Shown: in pieces, positions 22,212-31,896 of the stretch
How positions within the stretch are numbered: the first letter of the stretch is position 1
Layout of the letters: every line of letters starts with the position of its first letter
Assembly (NCBI GenBank): GCA_016271365.2
Contig: CM057453.1
Coordinates: 1,088,095,001 to 1,088,159,000, forward strand
Length of the DNA: 64,000 nt
Source of the DNA: Neoceratodus forsteri
Lineage: Eukaryota > Chordata > Ceratodontiformes > Ceratodontidae
Direction of reading: 5' to 3'
Program-made: the position numbers and the translations under genes
The notes under the pieces: model-generated
The model's input: the letters and a program-made list of their open reading frames with translations, nothing else
The model's database searches: none
Told to the model about the DNA's origin: nothing

Positions 22212-22802
22212 TAGCTGTTAATGGGTCTACCGTACTACTTCCTCCCCTCTGCCTATTTACATATGCATAGAAGGTTTTATTATTCGTACTCATTGCCAGT
22301 CTCATTTCGAGCTGTTTCTTAGATTGTTTAATTTCCTTTTTTAGTTTCCTTAGTATGTTTCTATACCTATCCTTATGTTCAGATGTCTTATCTTTTTTTA
22401 TCTTCTGAAAAAGTACATTCTTTTTTTCTACAAAGTCTGACTATGCTCCTAGTTAGCCATGGGGGCATCTTTCCTTATTATTATAAACTTTCCTTTGTGG
22501 GATATAATTTCCTCTAATTTCATTTATTTTTTGAGGGAACATTTCCCATGATTTCTTTATATTCTGATTACTTATCATGTCTTCCCAGTTTATACTCCCT
22601 AGTACTTCTCTCATAGCCCCATAATCACCCTTTTGTACTGGTATTGAATTGTACTACCTTTCACCAACTCAGTTGTCCAATCTAACTCAAAAAATATGGA
22701 ATTATGATCACTCGTCCCCACCTGTGGCTGAATATTAATCTGTTTGATAATATCACTTCGATTTGTAAAAATGACATCTAGTATGTTCTCCCCTCTTGTT
22801 GC

Positions 22803-23390
22803 CTACTGTATACATTGCTGGATACCTGCTGCCATTAGTTCTTCCTGAAATCTACAACATATGTTGTTGCCTGCCTGTTTCTTTCCCCGTTCAATTTCTG
22901 GCATATTTAGATCCCCCATCATTACTACATCAGCATCTTCTGCCAGATTACCAATGTAATCCAAAAAGGCTTTTGTCTCTCTTGAATCCATGTCTGGTTC
23001 TCTATAGAACACTGATACCCTACATTTTTTTCCTTTTACTCCCAAAAGTTCAATTGTTATAATTTCTACTTTACCTAACTCAACTGTTTCATTAACCCTC
23101 CTAATTTCCAAATCTTCCCGAACAAAAAAAGCAATCCCCCCCCTTCTCTCCTCCCTATTTCTACTGATCAGTTTGTAGCCAGGTATATGTTGAGACCAAC
23201 CACTTGCATTCCTCCACCAGGTTTTGGCTATCCCTACCATATCCAATTTTTCATCTTTGATCAGAATTTCTAATTCTGATCTGCATGTTTCATTCAAACT
23301 CCTCGCATTACGAAACATAACCTTTAAGGATGCTACCCCTTTAACTTTACTTCTGTTAGGAATCTTTTCTCCCATATTACCCTCATTCAT
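22803..23390 (-). pseudogene. CR1 ORF2 APE-type endonuclease
   Basis: This is an open 195-residue frame. It shows VMFRNARSL (about residues 24-32, the Asn block), LDMVGIAKTWW (49-59) and VVMMGDLNMPEI (154-165, the GDFN-type block). The metal-binding Glu expected in ITETW is Lys55 here, which should abolish nicking. The last visible block ends before the SDH motif, where a frame break occurs. It lies 12 bases downstream of the ORF1 frame on the same strand, as in two-ORF LINEs. Confidence 0.85.
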
Positions 23391-23401
23391 CCCCTTCCCC
23401 T

Positions 23402-23959
23402 TCAGTTTAAACTATTCTCAATCTCATTTTTCAACCTCATTCCTAATATCTTACTACCCCTAAAATTTAAATGGAGTCCATCCTTACAAAATAGCTCATT
23501 TCTATTGTTAAATGGCCTCCAATGCCTGATACATTTATAACCACTTGATTCAGCCCACTTCAACAGCCACTTGTTTGTTAAGGCTATCCTTTTCTGCTTA
23601 TAAGTCGATGCTCTGGGCTCAGGTAATATTTCCGAGATTATTATCTCACTCCCTTTATCCACTAATTTTTCTACCAGCTTCTTGTAGTCCTTCTGCATTT
23701 CAGGCAAGGTCTTTTTTGCCATGCCATTTATTCCCACTTGAATCAAAGCCACAGGGTGCTCCCCTTCTGTCTTAAATATATTATCAGCCACACCATGTAA
23801 ATCCAGGATCCCAGACCCAGAAAAACTACTAACCATTCTCTTCTTTTTGTCATTTCTGCAAATATACTGGTCTGTGAATTTTATAATTGAGTCTCCAATA
23901 ACCACTACCTGTCTCTCTACTTGATCTTCCTGAATTCCATCACAGTCTCCCCCCCCCAT
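23402..23959 (-). pseudogene. CR1 ORF1 SGNH/GDSL esterase-like domain
   Basis: This is an open 185-residue frame. VVVIGDSIIKF (residues 18-28) carries the GDS nucleophile block with Ser24. ALIQVGINGM (71-80) sits where SGNH enzymes have GxND, with Asn78. FCKDGLHLNFRG (157-168) carries the Asp160-x-x-His163 pair. All four block positions are thus recognisable. CR1 and some L2 elements are known to encode an ORF1 esterase. The apparent start at 23959 lies beside an eight-C run (23949-23956, G on the coding strand), and an acidic ORF1 linker can be read just upstream in another frame, so the true protein is longer and this copy is frameshifted. Confidence 0.85.
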
Positions 23960-24293
23960 TTAGTTGGCTAATTTCTCCCAAAATATTAAAACTACTCCTC
24001 ACCTTTTTTTCCTCATATACAACTTCTCCCTCATCTCTTTCATTCCCCAGGTCTGCATTTTCCACACCCTCCACATTTTCATTAAATACATTCAAGTCCT
24101 GTTCACCTCTTAAATATCCTGGGACTGGTTGTAAAGGGCTACCCCCCTTCTTTTCCTTTTTATCTTACTTTTCACCCTCCAATCTCCATGATTACCACTT
24201 CCCTCCTGCTCATTTATTTTGGTTTTTCCTAAACCAATCTCCAACCCATGTCCCCCCCAACTCCCTCACTTCTGTTCAGACTAGACATAATCC

Positions 24294-24548
24294 TTAATCT
24301 CTCAGCTCCATCTGGCTCTTTTCAAGTATTTCCAGCCTTTCAGGAACCCTTTTCAAGTTTTCACCTAATTCTTTGTTTATCTTACATTTACTACACTCAA
24401 AAGAGACATAGTTTTCTCCTAATTCAGCCACTACAAACATTAAACAACTCCTGCAACATATCATCAGATCCCCCTCTGATGTTAGCAATGTTGGTATGCC
24501 TTCATGCCCATTACCTTCCATCGACCCCATTTCATCCCCTACCTTCAT
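24294..24548 (-). pseudogene. CR1 ORF1 N-terminal Cys-rich segment
   Basis: This is an 84-residue antisense frame with MICCRSCLMFVV and FECSKCKI, two C-x-x-C pairs about 20 residues apart, then a charged helix-like tail (ERLEILEKSQMELRD). CR1 ORF1 proteins often begin with a zinc-binding, PHD-like segment and a coiled coil, which this matches in position and order. A stop separates it from the acidic linker and the esterase frame downstream. Confidence 0.65.
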
Positions 24549-24600
24549 TTCCTACCTTGTTGTTTTCAATCCTTTGCAGCTTGTCTCTTTTCCTTCTCCC

Positions 24601-25300
24601 CTCTCCCCATAAACATGCTAACACATGCACAGACACGTGTGTCTCCACACATCTCAGTGTCTCAACACACACTGCACATGCTTGCGCTGCTCATGTGAGC
24701 ACCTGTTTATATTGCCTGATGAACGCAGAAGTTCTGCGGGCCTCTGTTCTCACTCCCTATCAACTGCACCTGCCATATTACCCAATAAAGTGCTTGTGCA
24801 CTAGTTCCTTTAGGTCTACCCATTTAAAATCACCCACCAATTTGTCCTGAAGTAGCAGGAATATTACTTCCTCTGCCTAGCACACAGAGGGCTTCCAGCT
24901 ACTGTTAGCAGCACTCAGATACAGTTTAAACAGCAAGTTCACCTCAGTCCACATAAGATAGCACACTTGTCAGTCACAGCACCCCTGTCTCACCACTTTT
25001 GGCGGTCCCACAGTACGTGCAGTGACCTCTATGAGTGCCTTCGCGCAGCCTGTTTATATTGCCTGACGAACCCAGACTAAAATGTTTTTAATATGTAAAA
25101 CACAAGCTAAAACATGTGCCGTTACTGCATGTGCCAGAACTCAGTGCGTGGTCATTCACTGGCTGAGAGGGGAATAAGAGGAGCTCTGTGTGCTGTCCCA
25201 GAACAGGGTTTGTCATGGCTAGCATGGCATGTGAGATGAGTAAGAAATAAACAGAGCCTGGTCTGGGAGTTTTTTTAAATTTGTGAAGAAAATGTAGCAA
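24601..25300. other. Unassigned region with a repeated CCTGTTTATATTGCCTGA block
   Basis: No gene is supported. The block CCTGTTTATATTGCCTGA(T/C)GAAC occurs at 24702-24724 and again at 25049-25071. In the first copy it leads into a small hairpin (GCAGAAGTTCTGC) and then AATAAAGTGC near 24785, the layout of a retroposon 3' tail. The two blocks could be the tails of two short insertions or the ends of one. Confidence 0.45.
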
Positions 25301-25309
25301 AGGCAGCAT

Positions 25310-26130
25310 GCTTGCTGTGTAAGAACTGTATCTCCTGTGGAAGCCAAGCATCAGATTACATGACTACTGCCATGAGGAATCACGTGCAGTTCAAGCTTGC
25401 CAAGGTGTTTAACGAGACCAAGCAGTGCATTGCAAAGCAAGAGAAAACTCAAAAAGACACCAGCCATAAGACAAAGCAGCCTACCCCAGATCACTGCACT
25501 GCTAAATGAAGGCTCTGGATGTGTGATACCCCTGAGGCTATCAAAACCTATTATGCCGTTGCAGAAATGATTACCGTGGACATGCATCCATTCTTTGTGG
25601 TGGAGGATGCAGGTTTCATTCAGCTTTTGAAAATGCTGGTGCTGCAGTACAAACTGCCATCATGTAAGTACCTTACTCCAACTGTTGTATTGATACAGAT
25701 GAACATGTATGACAGCAAATAATTGTACTACTAAAAGAAACACTAACTTTGTCTCTCACTGCTGATGTACGGACACAAGAGAACACCAAGCAGTTTATCC
25801 ATGGTTTCACAGCACACTGGATTGACAATAAGTTTTACAGAAAGTCAGCAGTTTTGCCTTGTGAAGGCTTTTGGGCAAGTCATACTGGAATAGAAATCTC
25901 AAATGCCTTTCTGAAAATGTTTGAGAACGGGACATAAGTAAAGAGAGGTGCCATGTAAAGCCTTTAATGACTGTGGCATTGATAGCTTAGGTTGTTTAGC
26001 ACATTCTCTGCAGTTGTGCCTCCATGATGTATTGCAAAGCCAGCATTCTGTTTCTGATCTTATAGAAAAACTGCTGGAAACTTGTTGGACATTTGATATG
26101 ATAAGCAACAAGTTGTGACTGCTGAATACT
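25310..26130 (+). pseudogene. ZBED-like hAT transposase remnant
   Basis: Sense-strand pieces in shifting frames match the ZBED1-like hAT order. 25312-25509 is a Cys/His-containing N-terminal piece. 25519-25722 carries VDMHPFFVVEDAGF and LLKMLVLQYKLPS, a strongly conserved block in this family. 25749-25937 carries TADVRTQENTKQFIHGFTAHW. A broken segment near 25980-26110 carries IDSLGCLAHSLQLCLHD, the conserved Cys-x-x-His block of the RNase-H fold. The C-terminal dimerisation domain is absent. Terminal inverted repeats were not found. An exapted ZBED gene is unlikely because frames break every 200 bases or so. Confidence 0.75.
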
Positions 26131-26194
26131 TGCAAGTTTCTGCTGTTTGCAACACTTTGCTGCTTAAAATTTACTGCTTAATTCTTTAGTCCTG

Positions 26195-26400
26195 TACTGT
26201 ATATGCTGCTAATTATCTGTCTCAGTCTAGGATGCACTGCTAGATATTTGCTCCATTTGGACAAGTGTAGAAGCTGCTTTAGTGCAATTTACCAAACATG
26301 CAATATGTACTGCATATTCTGCTAAATATCTCTGTCAGTCTATGACATGCTGCTAGATATTTGCTCCATTTGTACAAGTTTATATGCTGCCATTATATTG
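26195..26400. repeat. Diverged ~113-bp tandem duplication
   Basis: The block CTAGATATTTGCTCCATTT occurs at 26240 and 26353, with matching flanks (CTGCTAA...TCAGTCTA before, ACAAGT...GCTGC after). The two units are similar but carry many substitutions. This non-coding stretch follows the hAT remnant. Confidence 0.8.
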
Positions 26401-26520
26401 CAAATTTGCATAAAAAAAATAATTAGTTCACTGTTCTCTCAATACTTTGTTTTTTAATAAGAAAAATAAGTAAAGATCAAGCAATGATTTAAAAATATGA
26501 TGAAAAAAATTATCCATGTC

Positions 26521-27211
26521 AAGACTTATGTGTGTTCAGCCAGCCCGGTGGCGCTGAGGGTTGATGAGCTGGACGCCACACCTCGTGCCATGCCGGTGAC
26601 CCAGGTTCAGCAATGAGCCCGAGCCATTAGGGGTCATCGATGGTGGGAAAGGATTGAGCATCCAGAGGACTGCTCTCCTTTCCTGGGGGTGGGGGGTTGG
26701 GCTAGCCACTGTTCTGGTGGCTCCTAGCAGTAGCTGGGGGCACAGCTTCAGTGGCTCACAGCGTAGAGGGGAGCTGTGGTGTACATCTTATGGGGTGCAT
26801 GGGAGTGAGCACCATGCATGCAGGACATCATTGCACATCTGAGCTTGGGGCAATACAAGAAAAAGGAAAAACCCCAATCATGGTAGGCAAAGGTGGGGAC
26901 CAGGGGCCACCCCCATGCCCAACGTTGAGTGCATTGTCTATCTACTGTGCTCCCCCCAATCCCTGGACACCCATCCAGATTTCAGAAAAGTCATCGAGGA
27001 GAGTGGCAGTCCCGCCCCGGGGGGCGTAAATCCGGGGAATGGGTACCAGAGGAATGGAGCAGGAGCTGGGCCAACTGGATGACAGGACTGAGCCTTCAGA
27101 CTGGGAGGGACAAAGGTGAGCAGAGCGCCCCCACTGGAGAGAGTCTGGCATTGGAGAAGGAGTGGTAAATAAAGTCAATAACAACAAAAAAAAAAGACTT
27201 ATGTGTGTTCA
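26521..27211 (+). mobile_element. tRNA-head SINE (family A, copy 2) with perfect 18-bp TSD
   Basis: The duplication AAGACTTATGTGTGTTCA is exact at 26521-26538 and 27194-27211. The insert starts GCCAGCCCGGTGGCGCTGAGGG, where GGTGGCGCTGAGGG resembles a pol III A box. It continues to TGCCATGCCGGTGACCCAGG and TTCAGCAATGAGCCC at the B-box position. A GC-rich body follows, ending GTAAATAAAGTCAATAACAAC plus an A-run. The head and the GAAAGGAnnGAGCATCC block align with the SINE at 3470-4030, defining one family. At about 655 bases it is long for a SINE. The A-tail and duplication length suggest movement by an L1-type enzyme. Open frames inside are fortuitous. Confidence 0.88.
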
Positions 27212-27590
27212 TTCACTATACATATTGTTATTCAACAAATAGTATAAGAAAGTATTCAGTCAAATAGTAATACTCACTATTTGTCCAAATCCCTAGTTTA
27301 GATTGTTATACAGCTCAGAACGGAATGCAGAAAATCTTGTAACCAGCTGTTCCTTACAGGAAAATATGTGCTTGGAAAGCAATAATCCCCATGTGCCTGC
27401 AAGTGTGGGGGGGGTACAAAAGCTTTTTGCTAGGTGTGTTTATGTGTGTATGCTCCTGGGCCAGGAGGAAGAGTAGAGAGGGATGGGGAGACTATGCTTG
27501 GGTAGTAGGCTGGGATCAGAGGGCACCAGGTGGGTCTCTGGGCTCACAGGTACTCAGCATTTTATTGCATTAGAAAAAAGAGATTACCAA
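27212..27590. other. Unassigned spacer
   Basis: This is unique-looking sequence between the SINE duplication and a tandem duplication. It contains no supported gene, RNA or repeat. Confidence 0.5.
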
Positions 27591-27605
27591 ACACTTGTTG
27601 CTACA

Positions 27606-27957
27606 GGTGTTTGCTGTGTGTTAGTCTCTTCTGTGAAAGCCCATGAGGCCTGGTAGTAGAGTGCAGTAAAGGAGCTTGGGTAGTGAACAGCCAGTGTGTG
27701 AGGGCTGGCAGCCTTTCAGTATTCACTACTAGCTGGCACTTCTTCTTTGCATTAACAAAATAAAATATGTTTTTACATTCATAAAACTAGCTATTCTATC
27801 AACTGTGTTTGTCAAGCTCAGCTGTACAAGCCCATAAGGCCAAGGGGTACAACACAGAGAGGAAGCCTTGGCAGTGGGCAGCAAGTGGGTGGGGGCTGAT
27901 AGCCTGACAATGCCTGCTGTTAGTTGATATTTTTTCTTTGCAATAATGAAAAAAAGA
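27606..27957. repeat. Diverged ~191-bp tandem duplication
   Basis: Unit 1 (about 27606-27770) and unit 2 (about 27808-27957) align through AAGCCCAT(G/A)AGGCC, AGnAGCTTGG or GAAGCCTTGG, GTGnGGGCTG, TAGCCTnnCA and TTCTTTGCA. A weak third copy may start near 28075 (GCTGTGCAAATCCCTGAGACC) before the MITE at 28135. The repeat is non-coding. Confidence 0.7.
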
Positions 27958-27992
27958 AATAAATCAATTTAAAAGAAGAATCCTGCAATACA

Positions 27993-28046
27993 AGCAGATT
28001 AGATAGACTAAATGGCCTTTTTCTGCTGTCTTCTTCCTATGTTCAT
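27993..28046 (+). mobile_element. CR1 3'-tail fragment
   Basis: AGCAGATTAGATAGACT, then AAATGGCCTTTTTCTGCTG and TCTTCTTCCTATGTTC, match the conserved 3' end shared by the CR1 copies here (compare the plus strand at 43690-43735 and the minus strand at 60145-60200). Only the tail is present, an extreme 5' truncation common for CR1. Confidence 0.75.
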
Positions 28047-28134
28047 AAGTTTTCATGTTTACAAAAATTGGTGCAACACTTTTTTTGTCAGATTTATGGC
28101 AGCTGTGCAAATCCCTGAGACCTAGGGTTATAAT

Positions 28135-28275
28135 TAAGCAATAATGCCCGACAGGGTGTGTGTCGTGCTGGGATAACATCACGCCTCAGGTGGTTGGGCA
28201 CGAGGCCGCAGGCCGAGTGGTCCAACAACTGAGGCGTGACGTTATCCCAAATGACACACACCCTGGAGGGCATTA
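28135..28275 (+). mobile_element. Palindromic MITE (module P, copy 1)
   Basis: The left arm AGCAATAATGCCC...GGGTGTGTGTC...GGGATAACATCACGCCTCA is matched inversely by the right arm TGAGGCGTGACGTTATCCC...GACACACACCC...GGGCATTATTGCT. The centre is GAGGCCGCAGGCCGAG. No protein is encoded. ATTA flanks both sides, a possible 4-base duplication. A second copy lies at 62844-62991, and sequence similarity continues past the right arm (ATTACACAATGGCT against ATTATGCAATGGCT), so the palindrome may be part of a larger element. Confidence 0.85.
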
Positions 28276-28424
28276 TTGCTATTACACAATGGCTCATTGT
28301 TATATATAAAATAAAAAAATAATTTTAAAGAATGTTTTTTAGTGTGGAAAAATATTTTTGTTTCTTAAGAGGAGATGCAAAAAAAGAGGTAATCTAGCTC
28401 ATCATATAGCTCATCTACAGGTTC

Positions 28425-28541
28425 ACAGTGAGGCTGAGACTAGACCCGTGATGTTGTACTGGGATAACATCATGGGTCCAGCCCAAGACTGACCAATCAG
28501 AGTCCAGGCTTTTTCTTGCCATTGTATAATATAGGAAGAGG
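28425..28541 (+). mobile_element. MITE-like module B, copy 1
   Basis: GACTAGACCCGTGATGTTGT, ACTGGGATAACATCATGGGTC and CAGGCTTTTTCTTGCC, ending ATTGTATAATA, recur on the opposite strand at 61914-62024. The first part is a short inverted repeat (GACCCGTGATGTT against AACATCATGGGTC). It shares the core TGGGATAACATCA with module P. No coding capacity. Confidence 0.75.
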
Positions 28542-29120
28542 GCCCGGGAAGTGATCAATAGCTGTCAGCCCCTTGTAAGCAAGCAGCAATGCAGTAGCAG
28601 AAAGGGGAAGGAGATGGAGGCATGGAATAATCAAGTAGCAACAACAAAAAACAAAAACAAAGAAGAGTCACGCTTAAGCAGGTGGGAAGTAGATAAACGT
28701 TGCTATCCAGAGCACTGTGTTAAGTGGCACTTCTTTATGTGGCCTATCACTCAGCATAATATGTAATGAAATGTCAACTTCAGCAGGAAAAGACTGTGTG
28801 AACAGTCACTTTTCCTGTGAAGTGGCACCTTGCATAGTGCTTTGCCTGTCGAACACTCTGTGGCAATTTGTGGTGTGCTTTCACTTGTTTTGTTTAAAAA
28901 AGTTCTCTTCCTCCACCTTCTTGAATCACCCTATATGCTGTCCTCCCTCCCACCCAGCACTACCCAGTTGTTTGAATAAAGAAAGACCTGCTTCCCCCAG
29001 CCACTGAGCAGCACCTCCCACCCTTCTCCCCCAACACTGGAAAATCATTCAGTTAACTCTTACCCCAATCTGGTCAACACCAGTTGCAACCTCCTCCCAC
29101 TACCATGCCAAAAATGCATT

Positions 29121-29161
<41 letters not shown>

Positions 29162-29870
29162 CACACTCACACCTTCCTACTCAGCTTGCATCCACCCTCC
29201 ACCCCATGCTACCTCAAGAAAAGGATATGGAAAGGAAATAGACAGTGACCAGCACTTACTCTCCTCTCACCCCCTTGGCCAGCCATAGTTTTTTTATGAT
29301 TGAAAGCATGTGCTCATAATAATCCTCTGTCTTCACCATGAGCACACACTCCCATTTATTCAGATGGCAGACAGCTGAGGTAATGAAAGGAGGGTCTGTG
29401 ACAGTCACTGCCTCCCTTCCTAACCATATACTTTTCTATCTGTGGCATGGCAGGTTGGAAGGTGGAAGAGGACTGCACAGGTTGGTGGGAGGGAGAATGT
29501 ACACAGTTTCTTTGGCCATGGCTAGGGGGAGGAAATTTAAACAGGTTGTGGTAGGGAGGGTTATTTGAGAGATTTTGCCAGGGCTTGAGGGAGGAGGGTG
29601 GGAGGTGCTGCTCTTTGGGTTGGGGAAGGGGATCTTTAGTCAAGCAACTAGATAGAACTGTTTGGGGGGAGGAGGATGGTGTAGAGTTATTCAAGATGGT
29701 GGAGGAAGGGATTTTTTTTAAACAAAATTCAATTAAAACAAAGATCTTTGTGCTCCAAATTGCTGGCACAGTGCTATATTCACTAGAGCTAGACACTGCG
29801 TAAAGTCTGGCACTCCTGCCCAGCAAGGTAAAATTTTGTAACACTCCTGCTTAGGACTGGGGCTCCTGGA
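28542..29870. other. Spacer with (CA)n microsatellite
   Basis: No gene is supported. A CA tract with one ATA break lies at 29112-29166. The overlapping opposite-strand frames at 29338-29844 show no domain and arise from a purine-rich strand. Confidence 0.55.
29112..29166. repeat. (CA)n microsatellite
   Basis: Two CA runs are separated by CATATA. Confidence 0.95.
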
Positions 29871-30010
29871 TTTGTTGTTGACGCTCAGAAGTTGGTTTCC
29901 ATGGTTATGGATCAAACGGAGGTTAGGACTGAACTGAGCATAGTCTTTCAGGACAGGACCAAGCTGCTGCAACTGTTTTTTCTTTCAACGCTGCACCAGA
30001 CAACCCTCGC

Positions 30011-31873
30011 ATGGAGCGAGTTACTTGTAAGGGGTGCCCCAGCAAACTTAGTTGGGCTGATGCTCCTGTTGTGGAAGGAGGTCCCTGGACCGTGGAGGAC
30101 TCATTGCAGGCTGCAGGCTGGGTGCGCTCCCCTGATAATAGGTCTTGGATCTCTGGCTTTGTGCCCATTAAAATTCTGGGAATCAAGCTATCACCTCCTC
30201 CTTCTACTCATACTATCTCAGATACTGTAAGTACTAATCCTGACACTGTAGCTACTGCATTAACTGTTGGGGTTTCTCTACCTGCTTACCCTAAGCCCAC
30301 TCCAGAGCAAGAATCTTCACCAGCTATAGACAATTTAAAGCATTCTCCTCTCCACTTGCCTTCGGATTTGGAACTTTCTCAAACCCCAGTTTTACAGCAG
30401 CTTAGTACAGATAGGGCTAGTTCTCCCCTACGTGAGGTGGAGGCAGCTGAACTAAGTGACATTTCTGACTTTTTGGATATACCTAGAAATATTCCAGCTG
30501 ATGTTAGGAATTTTCCACAGGCCTCTCATGGTGCGGGGGAGCAGCCCCCCTTCTGCCCCTACTAAAACCTCTCGGCCTTTTGCTTCCCTTTTTCATAATC
30601 CTGCTTCTTCGGCTAAACCCCATAATGCTGTTCATCTCATCTATAAAGGGGGTCTAGATACCTTTCCTGATAGGGTTTATGTGGGTCGTACATTATTGAA
30701 AAGCAGTTTAAATTTTCATGTTTCTGAATTATATTCCCTAATTCATGTGTCTGGGGAGAATGTATTTGATGTCAGCTTTAAACTGGGGAGTGGCCTTGAC
30801 AAGTTCTGGGCACGTTATCACCAGATAAAGGACTCCCTTTTGTGGGCCCCTTTTGAGGTTTTTCCTCTTACCGGGCCTGCTCACAAAACCATGTCAGTTC
30901 TCTTTCGAAATGAAGGGGTCAGTGTTACTGACTTGCTGTTTTGGCTTAAACAACGTTGCACTGCAACTGGTCATCCAGAGGTTATATTTGACTCTGAGGG
31001 AATCTGGACTGGAGGATGGAGAATTAGGGTGATTTTAAACTCGAAGGATGGGGGTCTCCGCCATCTCCCTAATAGTTTTTTTCTAGGTAGGGATAGAGGT
31101 GTTCTATTTTATCCTGGTCAACCCAGGACTTGTTATAAATGTGGGCTCCCAGGTCACATTAGTAGTGCTTGTGACCAGATGAAATGTTCCCTTTGTCACA
31201 AGACTGGTCATCTTAGTGGTCAATGTTCGAATTTGGTTCGTTGTAACCTTTGTGGGAAAGAAGGACACGTTTATGTGGCCTGTCCTGAGGCAGCGCATAG
31301 GAAATCCTCTTCTGCTGATGGGGAGGAGCAGCATCTCTTGGTTACTTTAGCCCAGAGGAAATTTAATAAAGCACCTACCACACGGTTAGCTGAGGATGTT
31401 CCTCCTTCTAAATTACCTGTTTCTACTACCCCAGGCCCTCCACCCCCTAATGAGTCTGCCACTTGTTCTGTTCTGGTTTTGCAGGAAACTTCTCCTCCTT
31501 TAGTTGTAGAACCTCCTGAACACTCCCTGTTTTGCAAGCTGCCTCAGTACCCACCAGTGTTACTGAGGTTATATCTGGCTCCATGCCCGCCCCCCATGAT
31601 GTTGAGGGTCCTCCTGAAAGGAAAATGTCGACCAGGAAAAGGTCTACTGGGGCCTTGCCCGCTCCTAAAATGCCTAAAACTTCACTGCATAATTCCTCTA
31701 ATAGATTTTCAGTTTTTTTTTTGGATGCTGATCACTCCGACACTGATTCAGTTTGTTCCTCAGCAGATTCTATTCTACCCAAAGATGCTTCTGATTTTTT
31801 GATACCTGATGAGGGTGAAAACCCCTCTCAACCCTCACATCGAAAAGGGAAACCTAGGAAGAAAAAGCATTGA
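30011..31873 (+). pseudogene. Tx1-A ORF1, gag-like with three zinc knuckles
   Basis: The start at 30011 opens a 184-residue frame. The protein then continues in the frame that runs to 31802, after a shift near 30530-30545 in a G- and C-run region, and again in the frame 31532-31873 after a shift near 31530. The middle part holds a conserved domain (VYVGRTLLKSSLNFHVSEL, then WAPFEVFPLTGPA). Three CCHC knuckles follow at about 31130-31285: CYKCGLPGHISSAC, CSLCHKTGHLSGQC and CNLCGKEGHVYVAC. The tail is acidic, then basic (RKGKPRKKKH). It is an RNA-binding particle protein in the family, non-functional here because of the shifts. Confidence 0.85.
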
Positions 31874-31896
31874 TTTAGCCTCCCCTGTTTTTAAAA

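Larger units (their letters stand above)
20575..24600 (-). mobile_element. Near full-length CR1 (copy 2) with ORF1 and ORF2
   Basis: This is the most complete LINE in the window. On the minus strand it runs from a zinc-finger-like ORF1 start (24548), an acidic linker and an SGNH-esterase-like domain (23959-23402), through a 12-base gap into ORF2: endonuclease (23390-22803), linker (about 22800-22212), RT (22211-21213) and C-terminal region (21205-20609). The layout matches two-ORF CR1 elements. It is dead: there are several frame breaks, an eight-base G-run frameshift at the start of the esterase frame, and substitutions in the endonuclease and RT active sites. The family differs from the CR1s at 40.8 and 60.1 kb. 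Ends are approximate. Confidence 0.85.

Noticed and set aside
23402..23959. A host GDSL esterase or lipase gene
   Set aside because: It sits 12 bases upstream of a CR1 endonuclease on the same strand and matches the CR1 ORF1 esterase arrangement.
26539..26640. Possible tRNA or small RNA gene
   Set aside because: It lies inside a perfect 18-bp target duplication with an A-tail and shares its sequence with another insertion; it is a SINE head.
29356..29844. 162-codon antisense frame
   Set aside because: The strand is pyrimidine-rich and has a competing plus-strand frame; no motif or domain is present.
30456..31802. A retroviral or LTR-retrotransposon gag (three CCHC knuckles)
   Set aside because: It is followed by an APE endonuclease-RT ORF with no protease, RNase H, integrase or LTRs; the layout is that of a Tx1-clade LINE.
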